Shown: positions 33,887 through 42,794, counted from the first letter of the stretch. The stretch is DNA of 64,000 bases from Psychrobacillus mangrovi (GCF_037104765.1 NZ_JBAWSY010000010.1:59134-123133); one strand, 5' to 3'. The notes: generated by a model from the sequence alone, not told the origin. Made by a program: numbers and translations.

Positions 33887-34357
33887 TTGAGTATTTATGA
33901 TATTAAAGTAAAAACACCAGAAGGTGTGGAATACGATTTAAATGAATATAAAGGAAAACCGCTGTTAATTGTTAATACTGCAACAAAATGCGGACTTAGC
34001 AATCAATTCGAGGGATTAGAAATGCTGCACAATAAATACAAAGACCAAGGGCTAATAGTGATTGGTTTCCCATCCAATCAATTTCATCAAGAGGTTAGCA
34101 ATTCAGAGGAAGCAGCAAATGCTTGTCGGATGAGCTACGGCGTCACATTTCCTATGCATGAGATTGTGAAGGTAAACGGAAAGGACGCCCACCCTTTATT
34201 TAAACACTTAACAGCTAACAGTAGGGGATTTCTATCAAGCAATATCAAATGGAACTTCACTAAATTTCTTGTGGATAAAGAGGGGAAATTAGTGGAAAGA
34301 TATTCGCCAACAGACAGCCCTGAATCATTTGAAAAAGATATTCTGAACGTTTTATAG
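33887..34357 (+). CDS. Glutathione peroxidase family (thiol peroxidase)
   Basis: 156 residues from TTG 33887 (AGGAG 8 nt upstream); GTG 33878 overlaps the ribosome site. Peroxidatic Cys in NTATKCGLSNQFEGLE, Gln in GFPSNQFHQEVSN and Trp in SSNIKWNFTKFLVDKEG form the family catalytic site. The residue is Cys, not selenocysteine, and reduction is probably by thioredoxin or bacillithiol. Cytoplasmic; detoxifies peroxides. Monocistronic. Confidence 0.92.
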   Translation: MSIYDIKVKTPEGVEYDLNEYKGKPLLIVNTATKCGLSNQFEGLEMLHNKYKDQGLIVIGFPSNQFHQEVSNSEEAANACRMSYGVTFPMHEIVKVNGKDAHPLFKHLTANSRGFLSSNIKWNFTKFLVDKEGKLVERYSPTDSPESFEKDILNVL

Positions 34358-34370
34358 AAATAATACTGGA

Positions 34371-34406
34371 TGACTTGAATCTTTATAAAGATTCAAGTCA
34401 TTTTTT
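34371..34406 (+). terminator. Terminator of glutathione peroxidase gene
   Basis: TGACTTGAATCTTT pairs with AAAGATTCAAGTCA, followed by TTTTTT. Confidence 0.9.
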
Positions 34407-34480
34407 GGTGAGAACCACAATGTTTAAGTCCCACAGAAAAAAGGAATAGGGATGTAAAGGGTAATTGAGGAGGAGAAAAA

Positions 34481-34840
34481 ATGGGGAAACTTACATCATA
34501 TGATCAAATTTTATTGGCTTATTATGTTTATAACTTTATAGTGGAAAATAAAGAAGAAGCATTACAACAATTAAATTACACTGCCCAAGACCGCCTGCCA
34601 GGCTTTGATAAAACAATAGAAAAACTTCTTGATGAAGGATGGATGAGTAACAACAATGAAAATTTAGGGATTACAAATGAAGGAATACTTCATATTGATA
34701 GCATTTTACATATTCAGTCTTATGCTACGGAGAGAAATAAATTATCCTATGTAAAGGATAGTCTTTTAATAAACGAAATCGAATTGTCGTCACCAACACT
34801 GAAAGAATACATTTACAAACATGTAGGTATTGAGAATTAA
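34481..34840 (+). CDS. Hypothetical protein, 119 aa, winged-helix-like
   Basis: Soluble, helical protein. KLTSYDQILLAYYVYNFIVE and TIEKLLDEGWMSNNNENLGI, then TNEGILHID, read like the helix-turn-wing end of a small PadR/MarR-type domain. No clear DNA-binding motif is present, however. GAGGAGG precedes the ATG by 7 nt and a terminator follows. Function not recognised. Confidence 0.65.
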   Translation: MGKLTSYDQILLAYYVYNFIVENKEEALQQLNYTAQDRLPGFDKTIEKLLDEGWMSNNNENLGITNEGILHIDSILHIQSYATERNKLSYVKDSLLINEIELSSPTLKEYIYKHVGIEN

Positions 34841-34844
34841 ACTT

Positions 34845-34879
34845 AAAATGGTCGTCCTTAAAAAGGATGATCATTTTTT
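34845..34879 (+). terminator. Terminator after 119-aa hypothetical gene
   Basis: AAATGGTCGTCCTT pairs with AAGGATGATCATTT (G-U and one mismatch), followed by a T run. Confidence 0.8.
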
Positions 34880-35033
34880 ATTGTTCATTTTTCTTCGGCT
34901 TGTTTATTTGAACAGATAGGATTAATTCAGTAGTACCAATGATTGCAGAAAGAGCGGTTGGGCTATAGTAGTATTATCTTTTCTGTGGTAAGATTCTTCT
35001 TATTGAAAATCAATAAGAAAAGAAGGAATATAT

Positions 35034-36428
35034 GTGGCTTTTAGCAAGAAGAATAATTTAGGGGAAAAGTTAAGTTTATTTCACTTAACTTGGCCTATTT
35101 TTTTAGAAGTTTTTTTGTTTATGTTAATGGGGATTGCAGATACATTTATGCTTAGTGCTCTTTCTGATGACGCTGTCTCAGGAGTTGGAGCAGCAAATCA
35201 ATATATTCATATCGCTATTTTAATACTTGAAGTAGTTGGGAATGGGGCTGCTATAGTAGTTTCACAATATTTAGGATCTAAACGATATATGGAGGCATCA
35301 AAAATTTCTGGTTTAGCAGTAACGTTAAACCTAGGAGTAGGGATAGTTCTCAGTATTGGATTTGTGTTGTTCTCCAAAAGCATGATGGTTGCCATGAATT
35401 TAACAGGAGATGTGTTAGTTCATGCACATCAGTACCTATCTATTGTAGGTGGAGCAATTTTTCTACAAGCTGTCATTAATGCATTGGCGGCGATTATTCG
35501 CGTACATGGATATACAAAGCAAACGATGTTTGTTTCATTAGGAATGAATATTATTCATGTGCTCGGAAACTACGTGCTTATTTTTGGAAAGTTTGGTTTT
35601 CCAGAACTTGGCGTACAAGGAGCTGCAATTTCTTCTGTTGTCAGTCGGTTGATAGCACTGTTAGTATTCTTCTGGTTGTTATATCGAGTAATGGAATATC
35701 GTGTTCAAGTGAATTATTACTTTACAATCTCAAAAGAATATATTCGAAAAATATTAAAAATTGGTCTACCATCTGCATTTGAACAAATTTTGTACCAAGG
35801 CTGTCAAATTGTATTTTTATATTATGTGACATACTTAGGAGCAGAAGCATTAGCTGCAAGACAATATGCAGTCAATATTTCTATGTTCACTTATCTATTT
35901 GCGATTGCCATTGGAATGGGAACTGCAATTATAATAGGTAGATTCGTTGGGGCAAATGAAAAAGACGAAGCATATAAATCTGTATGGTTCAGTGTGAAAT
36001 TGGCGCTTCTTTTCACCCTAGTGATGGTTACGATTGTTATGATATTCAGAGTTCCATTTATGAGCCTGTTTACAGATAATGAGCAAATCATTAAAATTGG
36101 AGCATCCGTGTTAGTGCTAAGTTTATTACTTGAAACCGGCCGGACTATGAATATTGTCATTATTAATTCTTTACGTGCCGCCGGGGATGCAACTTTTCCG
36201 GTCGTCATGGGTGCGTTATCCATGGTTATGATGAGTCTACCACTTGGTTACTTTTTAGTTTTTGTATTAGACATGGGGCTTCCAGGTGTTTGGTTGGCAA
36301 TCGCGGCAGATGAATGGACACGTGCAATTATTATGTATTTTAGATGGAAGAGTAGAAAATGGGAAAAGTTTGCACTTATTCATCCTAAAGAGAAAGAAAC
36401 TATATTAAGTGAAGGCGAAGCATTGTAA
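35034..36428 (+). CDS. MATE-family multidrug efflux transporter
   Basis: 464 residues from GTG 35034 (GAAGGAA upstream). Twelve membrane helices in two MATE repeats, starting LFHLTWPIFLEVFLFMLMGI. GVGAANQYIHIAI in the first half and ARQYAVNISMFTYLFAIAIG in the second are the typical paired motifs. NIVIINSLRAAGDATFPVVM is also characteristic. It exports drugs or metabolites in exchange for Na+ or H+. Monocistronic. Confidence 0.88.
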   Translation: MAFSKKNNLGEKLSLFHLTWPIFLEVFLFMLMGIADTFMLSALSDDAVSGVGAANQYIHIAILILEVVGNGAAIVVSQYLGSKRYMEASKISGLAVTLNLGVGIVLSIGFVLFSKSMMVAMNLTGDVLVHAHQYLSIVGGAIFLQAVINALAAIIRVHGYTKQTMFVSLGMNIIHVLGNYVLIFGKFGFPELGVQGAAISSVVSRLIALLVFFWLLYRVMEYRVQVNYYFTISKEYIRKILKIGLPSAFEQILYQGCQIVFLYYVTYLGAEALAARQYAVNISMFTYLFAIAIGMGTAIIIGRFVGANEKDEAYKSVWFSVKLALLFTLVMVTIVMIFRVPFMSLFTDNEQIIKIGASVLVLSLLLETGRTMNIVIINSLRAAGDATFPVVMGALSMVMMSLPLGYFLVFVLDMGLPGVWLAIAADEWTRAIIMYFRWKSRKWEKFALIHPKEKETILSEGEAL

Positions 36429-36442
36429 ATGCTTCGTTTTTT
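36416..36442 (+). terminator. Terminator of MATE gene
   Basis: CGAAGCAT pairs with ATGCTTCG, followed by TTTTTTC; it overlaps the stop codon. Confidence 0.85.
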
Positions 36443-36501
36443 CTATTGTTTCAAATAGTTTTCTAGGCATTAATTGGTCATGGCTCTAGTCACTACTCTA
36501 T

Positions 36502-36672
36502 CAGATTGAAGACAAAAGGAAGTTTGCTAGTTCATTATTTTGATTTTAGTCATCATTTTTTATATACTTTAGATTATTCTTCCTAATTATATAGAAAATA
36601 ACAAGGTATCATTTTATTGGTCTGGAGAAGCGCCCGCTCGACTCCTGCGGAAAGCGAGAGGTAAGATTCGGA
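36502..36672 (+). repeat. Deleted copy of the terminator-associated MITE-like repeat
   Basis: The left end (CAGATTGAAGACAAAAGG) and the segment ATTCTTCCTAATTATATAG to GGTCTGGAGAAGCG match the two full copies at 40757 and 58483. The GC-rich centre is missing: CTCCTGCGG joins directly to AAAGCGAG, as if the two similar GCGGGAAAAGCGAG and GCGGAAAGCGAG stretches of the full element recombined. The right end is not recognisable, and no terminal duplication was found. Confidence 0.8.
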
Positions 36673-36815
36673 ATGAAAAGAGTTATTTCAATTAAATAGC
36701 GCAACTAGAGCTTTTATAAAAAATACATTAATTATTAGTAAAAAATAGGAGGATATCTAAACAATCATATGTTTTAATTAGATTATAAGATATCTTGAAT
36801 TGGAGGTGAATAAGT

Positions 36816-38480
36816 TTGGTCAAGGAATCAATGCAACTTCCTTTCGTAAAAGTTTTGATGGAAGGGATACAAGAAATGGTATTTGTTATGAGGGTAGGAG
36901 AAGATGCTAACTTCTATTATGCTTTCATTAATAAAGCAGTAATGGATACCATTCAACTAGACCCACAAGTCATAGGTCGGACATTTCGGGAAGTACACGA
37001 TCTAGAAAAGGCAATCCTATTAGAACAACAATATGCAAAGGTTTTAAAAACTGGGGAGCCTGTCACATTTGAATCTAACTTTACAAATATAAATGGCGAG
37101 GTTAGAAATGGGAAGTCTACACTAACACCTTTATTTGATGAAGGTGGATCGTTTACTCATATAACTTCTATTACACAGGATATTACGAAAGAAAAAATAG
37201 CCGAAACAGACAGAGATGTAAATAGAAACCGTCTTGTAAAAGCCGAATCCCAGTACCGCTCCTTATTTTATAAAAACTCAGATGCCATTTTTACAATGGA
37301 CCTGCATGGACATATATTAGGTGGTAACAAAACAACAGAAAAATTAAGTAAGTATTGTATAGGTGAATTAATCGGTAGAAACTGTATAGAATTTGTTGAC
37401 TTAAAAGATCGGGAAAGGGCAAATAAATATTTTACGCAATCGATTAACGGAGATTTGAAAGATTATCGTCTAAACCTTATAGATAAAACTGGTGAAAGTA
37501 TTGGTTGCTTAGTTAATTTCATTCCTATTCATCTTCATAATATAATTAGTGGTATTTATGTGATTGTAAAAGATATGAGAGAATTGGACAAACTAGTATC
37601 AAAATATGATGAGAGTGAACAGATTTTTCGAATTATCACTGAAAATGTTCATGACGTCATAATAATGATGAATCACAACAAAGAGTACTTATATGTTTCT
37701 CCATCCAGCAAAGAGGTATTCGGATTTGATTACGAGAAGAATAGTAAGCATGTTCCATTTTTTAATATTCATCGAGATGACGTAAATTTATTAGATAACA
37801 GATTTGACCACTCTATTCACCATGCAAAACCATTTCAAGTTCAGCTAAGGGCGTTGCATCAAGAGAAAGGTTGGATTTGGATCGAAATTAAAGGATCCCC
37901 AGTTTATGGTGATGAACAACAGTTTCAGTTTATGGTTATGACTGCTAGAGATATGACCTTGCAAAAAGAGTATGAAAAAAATCTTGAATATTTTGCCTAT
38001 CATGACTCGTTGACTGGTTTACCAAATCGACGATTTCTAAGTGATCGGCTTTCGGAACTTCTTGAAGAGAAACAGTCAGGAATTACTATTATTTTTCTTG
38101 ATATAGACGATTTCAAATGCATAAACGATGAATGGGGTCATGAAATTGGTGATTTGGTTATTCAGGAATTTAGTAAAAGATTAGCTGAAGCTATTGATAC
38201 CCATGATATAGCCGCTCGACTAGGAGGCGACGAATTTATCGTCATGCTTCCATTTGTGGACAATGAGGAGGAGGCTATTGAAGTCGCCAATAAAATACAG
38301 CGAGCAATGGAAACCCCATGGCATGTGGAACATGCTGAACTAACGATTACGACAAGTATGGGTATCGCATTATCTAAGCAGGAAGATATATCTGAAAGCG
38401 TTATGTTAAAAAATGCTGATTTTGCCATGTACGAAGCTAAAAGAGCGGGAAAAAACTTATATAGAGTAAAACGTTTCTAA
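36816..38480 (+). CDS. PAS-PAS-PAS-GGDEF diguanylate cyclase
   Basis: 554 residues from TTG 36816 (GGAGGTGA upstream). Three PAS modules lie at about 8-125, 145-260 and 270-385 (SLFYKNSDAIFTMDLHGHI; NVHDVIIMMNHNKEYLYVSP). A GGDEF domain fills 395-552 with HDSLTGLPNRRFLSDRL, FLDIDDFKCINDEWGHEIGD and the intact active-site motif RLGGDEFIV. It should make c-di-GMP in response to a PAS-bound signal. No RxxD inhibitory site is seen before GGDEF. No membrane segment, so cytoplasmic. No EAL domain or partner nearby. Confidence 0.88.
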   Translation: MVKESMQLPFVKVLMEGIQEMVFVMRVGEDANFYYAFINKAVMDTIQLDPQVIGRTFREVHDLEKAILLEQQYAKVLKTGEPVTFESNFTNINGEVRNGKSTLTPLFDEGGSFTHITSITQDITKEKIAETDRDVNRNRLVKAESQYRSLFYKNSDAIFTMDLHGHILGGNKTTEKLSKYCIGELIGRNCIEFVDLKDRERANKYFTQSINGDLKDYRLNLIDKTGESIGCLVNFIPIHLHNIISGIYVIVKDMRELDKLVSKYDESEQIFRIITENVHDVIIMMNHNKEYLYVSPSSKEVFGFDYEKNSKHVPFFNIHRDDVNLLDNRFDHSIHHAKPFQVQLRALHQEKGWIWIEIKGSPVYGDEQQFQFMVMTARDMTLQKEYEKNLEYFAYHDSLTGLPNRRFLSDRLSELLEEKQSGITIIFLDIDDFKCINDEWGHEIGDLVIQEFSKRLAEAIDTHDIAARLGGDEFIVMLPFVDNEEEAIEVANKIQRAMETPWHVEHAELTITTSMGIALSKQEDISESVMLKNADFAMYEAKRAGKNLYRVKRF

Positions 38481-38508
38481 GTACAGTTAACTTAGAAACG
38501 TTTTTTAA
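38468..38508. terminator. Bidirectional terminator between GGDEF and aminotransferase genes
   Basis: AAAACGTTTCTAAG pairs with CTTAGAAACGTTTT; it overlaps the GGDEF gene's stop and is flanked by A/T runs. Confidence 0.85.
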
Positions 38509-38518
38509 TAAATTTTTA

Positions 38519-39700
38519 TTAAATAGCAAATGGGACTTGAATTTTTAACTTCTTCAATTGGTCTACTGCTTTTTTCAACACTTCGACATCTTGTACTAGT
38601 GCAACACGAACGTATCCAGCCCCCTCAGATCCAAATACTGTGCCTGGAACCATGACTACACCTGTTTGATTTATTGCTTCGAATGCAAACTCTTTATCAT
38701 CCATTTCGTATGGATATTTTGCCCATACGAACATTCCCCCGCTGGAAGGTGTTACTGTCCAACCGATGTCTTTTAATCCTTCAGATAAAACTTTATGTCG
38801 CTCGGCAAAAACTGTCCGCAAACGATCTGTTATTTCTTCTGCATTATTTAATGCAGTAATTCCAGCTTCCTGGATAGGTTCGAAGATACCAAAATCTAAA
38901 TTTGATTTTAATTGTTTCATAATCGTAATCATTTCTGCATTTCCTACAATATACGCAACTCGCGTACCTGCAAGACTGAAGCTTTTGGACAGTGAGTTAA
39001 TTTCCATACCGACTTCCATTGCGCCAGGTGTCGCTAAAAAACTGCTTGGAGAATCGCCAGAGAAATAAAATTCAGAATAAGCAGCATCATGTAAAATAAT
39101 AACATTATATTTCTTTGCAAACGCAACGGCCTTTTCAAAAAAAGCTGGATCTGGCATAGCTGGAACAGGATTTCCTGGTAAATTTAAAATCATCAGTTTC
39201 GCTTTATAAGCTACTTCTTCAGGAATTGCATCTAAATTAGGTAAAAAATTATTTTCTTCTAATAGATTCATATAGTATGGAACTGCTCCAGCCAATTTAA
39301 TCCCCGCATCGTATGCAACATACCCAGGATTGGTTGTTAACACATAATCTCCTTCGTTACAAAATGCGATAGGAAGGTGAACAAGCCCTTCTTGAGATCC
39401 CATTGTTTGTACTATTTCTGTCTGAGGATCAAGTAAAACGTTCGTACGTCGTTTATAATAATCAGCAACTGCTTCATAAAAACGTTGTGTTCCATTTAGC
39501 ATATAACCATATGAAGTGGCTGAATAACTTTGTTCTGATAATACTTTTCTTGCTTTTTCATCTGGTGGCAGGTCAGGACTACCTAAGCTCAAATCATATA
39601 GTTCAAAACCTGCAGCTTTTTTAAGCGCGGCGGCTGCTTTTAAGTCTCCGAAAATAGCAGGTTCAAAAATAGACATTTTTTTAGATGGTTCGATAATCAA
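38519..39700 (-). CDS. Class I/II PLP-dependent aminotransferase
   Basis: 393 residues from TTG 39700 (GAGGAGTG upstream). Aspartate-aminotransferase fold: LYDLSLGSPDLPPDEKARKV, TMGSQEGLVHLPIA, TTNPGYVAYDAG, ILNLPGNPVPAMPD, and the PLP Lys in INSLSKSFSLAGTRVAYI. The GNPVPA loop and overall style resemble LL-diaminopimelate or MalY/PatA-like branch enzymes. Amino donor not predictable. Monocistronic, convergent with the GGDEF gene. Confidence 0.88.
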   Translation of the reverse strand: MIIEPSKKMSIFEPAIFGDLKAAAALKKAAGFELYDLSLGSPDLPPDEKARKVLSEQSYSATSYGYMLNGTQRFYEAVADYYKRRTNVLLDPQTEIVQTMGSQEGLVHLPIAFCNEGDYVLTTNPGYVAYDAGIKLAGAVPYYMNLLEENNFLPNLDAIPEEVAYKAKLMILNLPGNPVPAMPDPAFFEKAVAFAKKYNVIILHDAAYSEFYFSGDSPSSFLATPGAMEVGMEINSLSKSFSLAGTRVAYIVGNAEMITIMKQLKSNLDFGIFEPIQEAGITALNNAEEITDRLRTVFAERHKVLSEGLKDIGWTVTPSSGGMFVWAKYPYEMDDKEFAFEAINQTGVVMVPGTVFGSEGAGYVRVALVQDVEVLKKAVDQLKKLKIQVPFAI

Positions 39701-39797
39701 TTAAAAGCACTCCTCGCTAGCAAATTTAAAACTTATTCTATCACAAATTAAATCAATATTGTGAAAAATAATGCATACAATATATCTGATGTTTTGG

Positions 39798-40169
39798 CTA
39801 TTTTGTGAATAGAAGATATATCCAGTAAATACAGGCAATCCAAAGCAAGATAATAACAATTCCCGCAAACCAATTATTTTTCTTCATCCTATTCGATTTT
39901 GCTGCTAATAATCGACACTCAATTAAAATATTGTTCGGTATTAATTTTAAAACAATAGAAATGGCGAAGGGAATTAAAATTAGATCATCCAGATATCCAA
40001 GTACTGGAATGAAATCAGGTATCAAATCAATCGGGCTGAATGCATAAGCAACAATAACAAGTGACAAAAGCTTTATGTAAAAAGGTAATTCGGGATGTTT
40101 ATATGCCTCCACTAGTACGAAAATATCTTGTTTAATTTTCTTGGCATACGCTTTTATTCTAGAAAACAT
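39798..40169 (-). CDS. YkvA-like DUF1232 membrane protein
   Basis: 123 residues from ATG 40169 (AGGTGAT about 8 nt upstream), rather than the first codon at 40199. The DUF1232 core is LPFYIKLLSLVIVAYAFSPI with DLIPDFIPVLGYLDDLILIP, two hydrophobic hairpin helices with conserved Asp/Pro. A third membrane helix lies at the C-terminus (WFAGIVIILLWIACIYWIYL). Function of the family is unknown. Confidence 0.82.
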   Translation of the reverse strand: MFSRIKAYAKKIKQDIFVLVEAYKHPELPFYIKLLSLVIVAYAFSPIDLIPDFIPVLGYLDDLILIPFAISIVLKLIPNNILIECRLLAAKSNRMKKNNWFAGIVIILLWIACIYWIYLLFTK

Positions 40170-40286
40170 ATGTCTATCACCTAAATTCATTTTATACATA
40201 AGTATACGCTCTTAATGTTAGGATGAAAATGAACGAATCGTTATAATTAGTTTAAAATAAATGGTAATCGAAAGGAGAAAGAAAGA

Positions 40287-40730
40287 ATGGAGATAACAGA
40301 TATTGAAGCACTATACAAAAGGCTTATTGATGCATGGAATATAGCGGATGCAAGAGAAATGTCAGATTTATTTTCATTAGATGGTGTCATGATTGGTTAT
40401 GATGGGAGTTTAGAGGTTGGGCGTGAAAACATGTTTGCGCATTTACTGCCAGTTTTTGAGAGTCATCGCACTGCCAAATTTGTTACAAAAGTGAAAGAGG
40501 TTTCTTTCCTAAATGATGACACAGCGTTATTGCGTTCGATTGCTGGAATGATTCCTCCGGGAAAATCAAAGATTAACCCCGCAGTAAATACGCATCACAC
40601 GTTAGTTGTGGAGTTTAAAGCAGGAAAGTGGCAGATAAGATTGTTCCAAAATACTCCTGCCCTTTTTCACGGAAGACCCGAGCTAGTTGACCAGATGACA
40701 AAAGAATTAGAGGAAATTTTGAATACATAA
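40287..40730 (+). CDS. SgcJ/EcaC-like NTF2-fold (SnoaL-like) protein
   Basis: 147 residues. The NTF2-like cone fold is suggested by IEALYKRLIDAWNIADAREM, DLFSLDGVMIGYDGSLEVG, then DTALLRSIAGMIPPGKS and HTLVVEFKAGKWQIRLFQNT. Members are small enzymes or ligand-binding proteins with unclear roles, often called SgcJ/EcaC oxidoreductase family. AAAGGAG precedes the ATG. Its terminator has been split by a mobile element. Confidence 0.8.
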   Translation: MEITDIEALYKRLIDAWNIADAREMSDLFSLDGVMIGYDGSLEVGRENMFAHLLPVFESHRTAKFVTKVKEVSFLNDDTALLRSIAGMIPPGKSKINPAVNTHHTLVVEFKAGKWQIRLFQNTPALFHGRPELVDQMTKELEEILNT

Positions 40731-40733
40731 AAA

Positions 40734-40756
40734 AACATGAGTTTTGATCTCATGTT
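40734..40756. repeat. Left terminator copy flanking the MITE-like element (direct repeat)
   Basis: A 23-bp sequence, AACATGAG then TTTTGATCTCATGTT, identical to 41047-41069. It is the hairpin of an intrinsic terminator. The left copy keeps the 5' A run but has lost the following T run. Confidence 0.9.
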
Positions 40757-41046
40757 CAGACTGTAGACAAACTCGTATTTATTTTTATATAAGATAGACC
40801 AGGTTTTCCGAAGCTTACCGCTCGCTTTCCGCGGGCGAGCGCCGAGCCGCTTCGTCGCTACGCTCCTGCAGGGTCTCGTCTGTCTCGCTTTTCCCGCAGG
40901 AGTCGAGCGGACGCTTCTCCAAACCAATAAAATGCTTCCTTATTATTTTCTATTTACTTAGGAAGAATAATCTTGAGTTCATAGAAATTGATGACTAAAA
41001 ATATAGAACGGGACCAATTAGCAAACTTCCTTTTGTCTACGGCTTC
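40757..41046 (-). mobile_element. MITE-like element, about 290 bp, inserted in a terminator
   Basis: Non-coding element with inverted ends: CAGACTGTAGACAAACTCG at the left, and a right end whose complement is GAAGCCGTAGACAAAAGG (shared GTAGACAAA). It has a GC-rich core (CGCTCGACTCCTGCGGGAAA in minus orientation, then AGCGAGACAGACGAGACCCT). The same element in opposite orientation lies at 58483-58769 with strong similarity along its whole length. It is flanked by a 23-bp direct repeat of the host terminator. No transposase is encoded, so it would need help in trans. GC-rich repeats of this kind are scattered through many Bacillales genomes. Confidence 0.85.
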
Positions 41047-41069
41047 AACATGAGTTTTGATCTCATGTT
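41047..41069. repeat. Right terminator copy flanking the MITE-like element (direct repeat)
   Basis: Identical to 40734-40756 and followed by the T run that completes a working terminator. It contains the photolyase stop codon (41063-41065). Confidence 0.9.
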
Positions 41070-42475
41070 TTTTTTATACCTTTTATCACATCATATGCAC
41101 GCAATGCGCGTAATCTTGCACTTGAATGGTCAACGATAGGCAGTGGATAAGTAGAACCAAGCTGAATATCAATGCCTTTTAAAATATCGGAAGGAGCATC
41201 CCATGGACGATGAATGTATGGAGCGGGAAGTTTAGCTAGTTCCGGAACCCACTTTCTTATGTAATCGCCATTAGAGTCAAACTTTTCGCTTTGAATAATT
41301 GGATTGAATATTCGAAAGTAGGGAGCCGAATCAATTCCAGAGCCTGTAACCCATTGCCAGCCCATTGCGTTATTTGCCACATCAAAATCTACAAGTGTTT
41401 GTTGAAACCATTCATATCCAATTCTCCAATCAATCAGCAAATGTTTTACAAGAAAAGAGGAGGCCACCATACGGACGCGATTATGCATATATCCTGTTTC
41501 CCAAAGTTCTCGCATTCCTGCATCTACAAGTGGATATCCAGTTAAACCTTTTTTCCAACAATCCACGGCCACCTCATCTTTTTGCCAAGGAAAGTGTTCA
41601 AAATTCGATCGAAGTGGTTTCATTGGAAATGTAGGAAACTGAATAAGCTGGTGATAAGAAAATTCTCTCCATACTAATTGTCGGATGAATGATTGAAGTA
41701 TGGGAGAATCATCTTTCCTGGCCGCATAAAAAATTGAACGGACACTAATATTACCAGATGCTAAGTAGGGAGACAGAGTAGATGTAGCCCTGGAAGCTGG
41801 AAAGTCTCTTTTTCTTTCATATTTATATAAATTGTTGCTAAGAAACTGCTCCCATATCTCCAATGCATTCTGTTCACCTGGTTTCCAATATTGCTCTAAT
41901 TTATCAGACCTATATTTAGAAGAAAGTAAGTGAAGTTCCTCGACTTTTACAGAAGTTATTGGATTCTTATAAATTTCAAACTTATAGGGAGTAGGGACTG
42001 GGTGATGTGCAATTACATTCATGCTTTTCTTCCAAAAAGTCGTAAATACCTTATACACCTCTTGATTATGATTGAACATCTCTGCCGGATTATAAAGTAG
42101 ATTTGCATTGTAGGTACGAGCCTCTATATACTGAGCCTTTAACTGCGTAATAATCTTCCTATCTCTATTCACGATAGATGGCTCATAGCGTTCATTGAAA
42201 AAGACGGCATCTGCCTGAGTCTCATGTATTAAATCTTGCAGTACTTCTAAAGAATTGCCAACCCTTATGATAAGTGGAATTCGTTGTTGAAATGAAAGTA
42301 GCGAATGATGAAGCCACCATAAAGAGGAATCACTCGCTTGGTATTCTTTTTCTTCTTCCTTTGACCAAATGAAGACAGGGATTACTGTCCCTTGCTGCGA
42401 GGCTTCCCATAAGGCAGGGTTATCATGTACCCGAAGATCTTTTCTAAACCAAACGATTATCTTTTTCGTATTCAG
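41063..42475 (-). CDS. phr: Deoxyribodipyrimidine photolyase (class I cryptochrome/photolyase), apparent CTG start
   Basis: About 470 residues if started at CTG 42475. The FAD domain has WREFSYHQL, GYPLVDAGMRELWETGYMHN, ASSFLVKHLLIDWRIGYEWF and NAMGWQWVTGSGIDSAPYFR. The first in-frame ATG/GTG/TTG is GTG 42172, but the frame stays open further upstream and encodes the expected N-terminal antenna domain: IIVWFRKDLRVHDNPALWEA, IPVFIW and ADAVFFNERYEPS. A TGA stops the frame just before CTG 42475, and GAAAGAGTG lies about 7 nt before that codon. It repairs UV pyrimidine dimers with light. Full length fits class I photolyases. Confidence 0.85.
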   Translation of the reverse strand: MNTKKIIVWFRKDLRVHDNPALWEASQQGTVIPVFIWSKEEEKEYQASDSSLWWLHHSLLSFQQRIPLIIRVGNSLEVLQDLIHETQADAVFFNERYEPSIVNRDRKIITQLKAQYIEARTYNANLLYNPAEMFNHNQEVYKVFTTFWKKSMNVIAHHPVPTPYKFEIYKNPITSVKVEELHLLSSKYRSDKLEQYWKPGEQNALEIWEQFLSNNLYKYERKRDFPASRATSTLSPYLASGNISVRSIFYAARKDDSPILQSFIRQLVWREFSYHQLIQFPTFPMKPLRSNFEHFPWQKDEVAVDCWKKGLTGYPLVDAGMRELWETGYMHNRVRMVASSFLVKHLLIDWRIGYEWFQQTLVDFDVANNAMGWQWVTGSGIDSAPYFRIFNPIIQSEKFDSNGDYIRKWVPELAKLPAPYIHRPWDAPSDILKGIDIQLGSTYPLPIVDHSSARLRALRAYDVIKGIKKT

Positions 42476-42565
42476 AAGACTTCACTCTTTCGCTTGCTTT
42501 TTTTCTTCTAATTTTAATACACCATAGATCATTTTATACATCAATAGATAATTGAAAAAGCTATC

Positions 42566-42671
42566 AATCGGATGATTAACTACAATTATCGGATTATAAA
42601 GTTAAATAATCGGATGATTAACTGCAAGAATCGGATAATAAAGCTAAATAATCGGATAATAAACTGCAAAA
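42566..42671. repeat. 21-bp tandem array, AATCGGAT core, 5 units
   Basis: Units start at 42566, 42587, 42608, 42629 and 42650, exactly 21 bp apart, with core AATCGGAT (TATCGGAT in the second). Tails alternate between GATTAACTGCAA-like and AATAAAGCTAAAT-like, repeating the 42-bp alternation seen at 5211. The array lies between the divergent photolyase and fabI genes. Confidence 0.9.
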
Positions 42672-42794
42672 TAACTTAGTTTAGAAAAACTCCATTTTCC
42701 GTGCGTCTATTAATTGACGCTAATCATCCATTTGCAAATTTAAATGAAAATTATTGAGAGGATAGTAGAAAATGATGGAGTATGGTAAGATAAA

